Positions 60,667 to 64,000 of a stretch of DNA of 64,000 nt are shown in pieces. The stretch comes from an uncultured Eubacterium sp. (GTDB lineage Bacteria; Bacillota; Clostridia; Lachnospirales; Lachnospiraceae): NCBI GenBank assembly GCA_947089855.1, contig CAMUML010000004.1, positions 56,376 through 120,375 of the forward strand, given 5' to 3'. Position 1 is the stretch's first letter, and each line of letters opens with the position of its first letter. The notes under the pieces are model-generated. The model was not told the origin of the DNA. It saw nothing but the letters and a program-made list of their open reading frames with translations, and did not search any database. A program made the position numbers and the translations under genes.

Positions 60667-61049
60667 GGCTTTTGCACCTCCTTAACATTGCCTTGCTCCA
60701 ACTGGTCAATCCTTTGTTTGAGCCAGGCCGGTTCTTTTTTTAAATACATCAGTTCTACGGCTGCCTCGTCGAACTGATGTAACAGTGCTTCCTGCCGGCC
60801 CGGCTGTACATCGCTTAACGGTGCGGCAAAACTGCCCCTTCCAGGCACCATATAAATATACCCTTCCTGTTCCAATTCCCGGTAAGCTTTCTGGATCGTG
60901 TTCGGGTTAATGGCAAGCTGGCCCGCCAGCTCCCTAACGCTTGGAAGTTTCTCATCCTGGCGTATCACATTTGAAAGGACCAGCCTACGCAGCCCATCTT
61001 TAATCTGCTCATAAATAGGCTTGGCATCCCGGTAATTTAATTCCAACAT
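60663..61049 (-). CDS. GntR family regulator, YtrA subfamily
   Basis: A 128-residue repressor: winged helix (PIYEQIKDGLRRLVLSNVIR, LPSVRELAGQLAINPNTIQKAYRELEQEGYIYMVPGRGSF) and a short C-terminal dimerisation tail, the YtrA type rather than full-length GntR. The ATG with AGGAGG upstream was chosen. It is the first gene of the ABC operon and has a matching operator in its promoter, so self-repression with release by an envelope or ligand signal is likely. Confidence 0.9.
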   Translation of the reverse strand: MLELNYRDAKPIYEQIKDGLRRLVLSNVIRQDEKLPSVRELAGQLAINPNTIQKAYRELEQEGYIYMVPGRGSFAAPLSDVQPGRQEALLHQFDEAAVELMYLKKEPAWLKQRIDQLEQGNVKEVQKP

Positions 61050-61180
61050 ATGGCAATCCCCTCCTTTCCGTTTCATTGTTCATTAGGATAACGTTTTCTG
61101 CCTTTTATCCGAAAAACTGCCCCACTCTTTGCTGCCCATACCAAACCAGCTTTACGTACAGAGTGTGCTATGTGTACCGC

Positions 61181-61230
61181 GTGTATTATTTTATCTAGTA
61201 CACAATACCATAAAAATAGGGCACTGTCAA
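61181..61230 (-). promoter_or_regulatory. Promoter and operator of the gntR-ABC operon
   Basis: On the minus strand TTGACA (61225-61230), 17 bp, TATTGT (61202-61207). A dyad GTGTACTA-7 bp-TAATACAC (61181-61203 read on the minus strand) begins within the -10 box and covers the start site. GTGTA/TACAC half-sites are typical of YtrA-type regulators, so binding would block initiation. Confidence 0.72.
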
Positions 61231-61262
61231 GGGGTGGCTGCACAGTTTTGCTTGTATAATCC

Positions 61263-61517
61263 AGGGAGCCTTTTGCCAATTGTATTATTTATCTTGTTTT
61301 TAGGCTGGAAGTATATTATACTAAAAGAAACGTTTCGATTGATACAAGCAATCCTTATTTTGGGACGGTAATTTGCCAAGAAGACGCTGGAAAAGTATCA
61401 GAGGATCCGTTTACAATAAAATTAGCCGATGCGGTTAGAAAAGCGAAAAAGAACCGGAAATCGCTTGGAATAAGGATTTCCGGTTTAAAAAACTGCCATT
61501 TACAGCCTGCCCACTAG
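61263..61517 (+). pseudogene. Possible C-terminal relic of a PD-(D/E)XK (Rpn/transposase-linked) protein
   Basis: An open plus-strand stretch without a start codon includes EDPFTIKLADAVRKAKKNRK and stops at 61515-61517. The pattern F-T-x-K-L-x-x-A-V-x-x-A-K-x-N resembles the tail of the Rpn/PDDEXK transposase-associated nuclease family common in Lachnospiraceae. The match is brief and the rest is unrecognised, so this is tentative. Confidence 0.3.
61446..61485 (-). terminator. Terminator of the PI-PLC-like gene
   Basis: AACCGGAAATC and GATTTCCGGTT form a perfect 11-bp stem (61452-61462, 61475-61485), followed on the minus strand by CTTTTTC. It lies about 95 bp past the stop codon. Confidence 0.8.
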
Positions 61518-61578
61518 AGCGTTAAAAAAATCTTTCGGCTAGTTTATCCCAAATGGAATCAATAGCTATCCGAAATTT

Positions 61579-63723
61579 TTATTTCTTAACTGCAAAATTG
61601 GTCTGGTATATTCTTTTTGCGAGTTTAGCATCTATATAGTTGGCCATGACAATTCCAACTGTTTTCTTATCATATGTTTTACTTGCACGGTCAGTATTGG
61701 CTGGCCGGTTTAGCAAGGAGTTTGATAAAAGGTTGTAGTTGATACTTCTTGGCTGGCTCAGATTGTCTGTTGCACCAGAATAATTAAAAAAGTAACCTCT
61801 GGATATATTACTGCTCTGGCTGCTGGAAGTAATATTATTTTCGGTGGCATAATCCGCTGCGCCTTTAAAATAAGCAATTTTAGTGTCAGCATTGCCTTCT
61901 TTGTAATTATCCTGCACCCAAATGCTGCTTGATATCTTATTGGCTGAGGTTTTATTATAAATACAAACTGCTTCTTTTTTATCCGCATAGTTGAAATTAT
62001 CCCATTCACTTGCGTCCAGGCCAAAGTAGGAACGGTTCACTTTCCCAGAGCCGTAGCCATCCAGTGAAAACCTGCGGATAAGCACAATTTTGCCCCTAAC
62101 CTCGCCAAGTGTCGGCACATAGTCTGGATCCTGGCCGTTGGAACCACACCATATTGGATATTTGCTGTCCTGGATATAACGTTCTAATGCTTCTGCAACA
62201 CGGGTATCATCCTTAGTCGCTTTACCATCGCCCTTGACCGTCATAATAATTGTTTCTTTCGGATGGGCAGCCAGGAAATCTTTTGCTGTTTTCATAACTT
62301 CACTTACCCTTAACACATTATCCTGGACATTTTGGCATTTTGAAGTTTGGAAGCCGTGGATAATAGCAAGGTCGTCTTTTAGGGCATCTTCCAACCAGGT
62401 ACATTCCACGCGGATGTCCCACGCACGGACGCCGACATTGAGCTGTTCATCCAAGTAGAGCTGCTGCGCCCTGGTAAACGACTGCTGCGGCAGCACATCT
62501 GCAAACATGTTTGATGCGCCTGCATCATGTGTGCCAGGAATATTAATGTCTGATAACGGCATCGAATCTGGAAGCTGGCCCATCCAGTCGGACGCATCGG
62601 TTTTCAGTTTTGTTTTATTTAGAATTGTAATTTCCCAGTTTTGCGGAGTCTGGGTTTGTATAAGCTTGCTATTATTTTCTTTCGTTTTCCCATTCTGTAC
62701 TGCAAGATACAGCCTGCTATTACAATTATATATCTGATAGATGTTTTCCTTACCCTTTACTTTGATAAACCGCCAGAACTGGCTTTTATGGGAATTGCCT
62801 TTATTATGCCACAAGTGTACAACAGCATTTCCATTTGTGCTGGCATCATCGACATCCCATACAAAATCCTTCCCTCCAAGCTGGTGTTCATCCAGGTTCC
62901 AGGAACGGATCCGGTATGCTTTTTCCTTATCTACCCATTCAGCGGTAATCTTTGAAGAAGTGCCGGTGTAAAAAAGATGCAGGCAGTTTCCATCAACTAC
63001 GGCGGAATCATTATTGACATTGACATCATAGACCGAGCCTTCTGGGTTCATGGTAAACACTGCAGCGCCGTTTTTGGATTCCGACTGTTTGTTTGCTTCT
63101 GGAAGCTGAGACTCATTGCCATTTAAAGCAGCACGGTCAGTCAGCGTAACTAGCCACTTGGTTGGTTTATTTGTGGTAGCTATTTTAACATGCTCCCCAA
63201 CCTTGTCCTTTTCGGTACCTATATACAGTTTTTTATTTTTCTTGTCTCCTTTTAAGGACATAATATAATACGTATCCTTTTCGTTCCCTACTGGTACGAA
63301 ACGGAATTTCTGGTTATCCTGTTTTACATTTTTATGGACCTGGTGAAGTACCTTGTTTACATCTGTGTTATCGCCTTCTGTATCAATATAATATTGGCTC
63401 TGGCTGTGCCTGATCGCATAATACTTCGTACTGTCGACCATATGTTCAGAAAGCTGCATTTCACAGTTATCGCCATTTGCATCATCCAAATGTACAACCG
63501 CTTTATACCCGTTGCCACTACCGTTTATATTCCATCGGTAGAGGGTCTGCCTTAGCTCGTTATCATCATCTGTTTTAAGTGAAATCGTAAGATCCTGACC
63601 TACCGGCATAGTAGCGCCATCCAGTTTGGACGCCCCCTTTTTTTTTGCCGGTACGGTGGCTGCCGATGATATACACAATACCGCGGCCAGTAAAATGGAC
63701 AAACACCTTTTACTTCTTTGCAT
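61579..63723 (-). CDS. Secreted PI-specific phospholipase C-like protein with lectin-type repeats
   Basis: A 714-residue exported protein: signal peptide (1-26), then about 380 residues with ricin-type beta-trefoil features (RFVPVGNEKDTYYIMSLKG, SQFWRFIKVKGKENIYQIYN, RLYLAVQNGK), then a PI-PLC X domain (about 390-700). The catalytic histidines are in LSDINIPGTHDAG and LAIIHGF, with GVRAWDIRVE between them and ETIIMTVKGD after. It would cleave inositol phospholipids or their glycan-linked forms outside the cell; host GPI-type or phospholipid substrates are possible for a gut organism. AAGGAG 8 bp before the ATG; own promoter and terminator. Confidence 0.85.
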   Translation of the reverse strand: MQRSKRCLSILLAAVLCISSAATVPAKKKGASKLDGATMPVGQDLTISLKTDDDNELRQTLYRWNINGSGNGYKAVVHLDDANGDNCEMQLSEHMVDSTKYYAIRHSQSQYYIDTEGDNTDVNKVLHQVHKNVKQDNQKFRFVPVGNEKDTYYIMSLKGDKKNKKLYIGTEKDKVGEHVKIATTNKPTKWLVTLTDRAALNGNESQLPEANKQSESKNGAAVFTMNPEGSVYDVNVNNDSAVVDGNCLHLFYTGTSSKITAEWVDKEKAYRIRSWNLDEHQLGGKDFVWDVDDASTNGNAVVHLWHNKGNSHKSQFWRFIKVKGKENIYQIYNCNSRLYLAVQNGKTKENNSKLIQTQTPQNWEITILNKTKLKTDASDWMGQLPDSMPLSDINIPGTHDAGASNMFADVLPQQSFTRAQQLYLDEQLNVGVRAWDIRVECTWLEDALKDDLAIIHGFQTSKCQNVQDNVLRVSEVMKTAKDFLAAHPKETIIMTVKGDGKATKDDTRVAEALERYIQDSKYPIWCGSNGQDPDYVPTLGEVRGKIVLIRRFSLDGYGSGKVNRSYFGLDASEWDNFNYADKKEAVCIYNKTSANKISSSIWVQDNYKEGNADTKIAYFKGAADYATENNITSSSQSSNISRGYFFNYSGATDNLSQPRSINYNLLSNSLLNRPANTDRASKTYDKKTVGIVMANYIDAKLAKRIYQTNFAVKK

Positions 63724-63745
63724 ATAATTTACTCCTTTTCTTTTT

Positions 63746-63774
63746 ATTATAAAGGATTACCCTTCTATTGTCTA
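63746..63774 (-). promoter_or_regulatory. Promoter of the PI-PLC-like gene
   Basis: On the minus strand TAGACA, 17 bp, TATAAT, about 25 bp before the start codon. Confidence 0.7.
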
Positions 63775-63805
63775 TTGCTGTTTCACAAAGGCAGAAGAAA
63801 TCCAT

Positions 63806-63965
63806 GAATAGTAGTTACTATTCACGGCCTGGGGGCCGCTCTTAGTAACCATTCGGGGCGATATTGGAAGTTTGCTTCGCAAAATCGCCCCTCACCCCTG
63901 CATCATGTTCTCACGGAATGCGCAGTTTATGCGCATTCCTGGCCCTTGAATAGTAACAAATAGTA
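63806..63965. mobile_element. Miniature inverted-repeat element, copy 3 (144 bp, near-perfect target duplication)
   Basis: The element is 63814-63957, from GTTACTATTCACGGCC to CTTGAATAGTAAC. The flanks GAATAGTA and AAATAGTA (63806-63813, 63958-63965) match at 7 of 8 positions. It has the plan of copy 1: an internal end (GGCCGCTCTTAGTAAC), ATTCG, hairpin 1 (63855-63862 with 63884-63891), TCACCCCTGCATCA, hairpin 2 (63915-63924 with 63930-63939), right end. The stems differ in sequence from copy 1 but remain fully paired. A minus-strand frame entering from the right (…YQLNALVI) stops at 63970-63972, 5 bp away. Confidence 0.75.
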
Positions 63966-64000
63966 ACCTTCAGATTACAAGAGCGTTCAACTGATACATC

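Overview
The window looks like chromosomal DNA of a spore-forming, anaerobic, low-to-mid GC Gram-positive of the Clostridia, most likely a Lachnospiraceae-type gut anaerobe. Supporting signs are a gerA-gerB-gerC germinant receptor operon, a MurT/GatD pair (lipid II amidation), pyruvate:ferredoxin oxidoreductase with a DUF3787 partner, a B-type PyrK/PyrD dihydroorotate dehydrogenase, a YesM/YesN-type two-component system, and a CptN-like type III toxin. No species can be named from the sequence alone. Most genes lie on the minus strand and are tightly packed.

Layout. 0-3 kb: acyl-CoA thioesterase and gatD/murT. 3-6 kb: a plus-strand run of three glycosyltransferases behind a strong promoter. 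6-8 kb: C_GCAxxG protein, then a sigma factor/membrane regulator pair. 7.9-8.6 kb: toxin remnants (a cut-off HigB/RelE-like toxin, and a type III toxin-antitoxin locus whose RNA part is intact but whose toxin is truncated). 8.8-10.5 kb: secreted serpin. 10.6-23.3 kb: a galactose/glucose uptake system: two substrate-sensor proteins, histidine kinase and response regulator, then mglC, mglA, mglB. A plus-strand segment at 16.2-18.6 kb separates the two halves; it holds a type I toxin-antitoxin locus, a hydrolase relic and a LytTR-DUF3021-CPBP operon. 23.5-27.5 kb: nifJ and a DUF3787 protein. 27.6-30.2 kb: blaI-blaR1 plus an acidic coiled-coil protein. 30.5-35.2 kb: transglutaminase, DUF58 and MoxR genes. 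35.2-42.8 kb: pyrD, pyrK, pyrF, pyrC, a TPR lipoprotein, asnS and a foldase lipoprotein. 43-48.2 kb: membrane protein, DUF1934 protein, gerC-gerB-gerA. 48.5-57.7 kb: small regulator, CPBP protease, then the folate and housekeeping operon (folBK, folP, folE, folC, gpsA, plsY, der, DUF512 radical SAM). 57.9-61.1 kb: GntR/ABC export module. 61.6-63.7 kb: secreted PI-PLC-like enzyme with lectin-type repeats.

The most notable signals not explained by genes are: (i) a family of small hairpin-rich mobile elements with 16-bp terminal inverted repeats (GTTACTATTCACAGCC type) and 8-bp target duplications at 0.6, 30.4 and 63.8 kb, each lying 1-5 bp past a stop codon, with two long copies sharing the same hairpin plan through different, still paired, stem sequences; (ii) an MglB whose N-terminal segment has moved to the C-terminus (circular permutation), next to a paralogue with the normal order; (iii) a type III toxin-antitoxin remnant and an apparently intact type I toxin-antitoxin locus; (iv) an MglC with an unusual coiled cytoplasmic extension of about 225 residues.

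All calls come from reading the sequence; no database search was run. Family names rest on remembered motifs.
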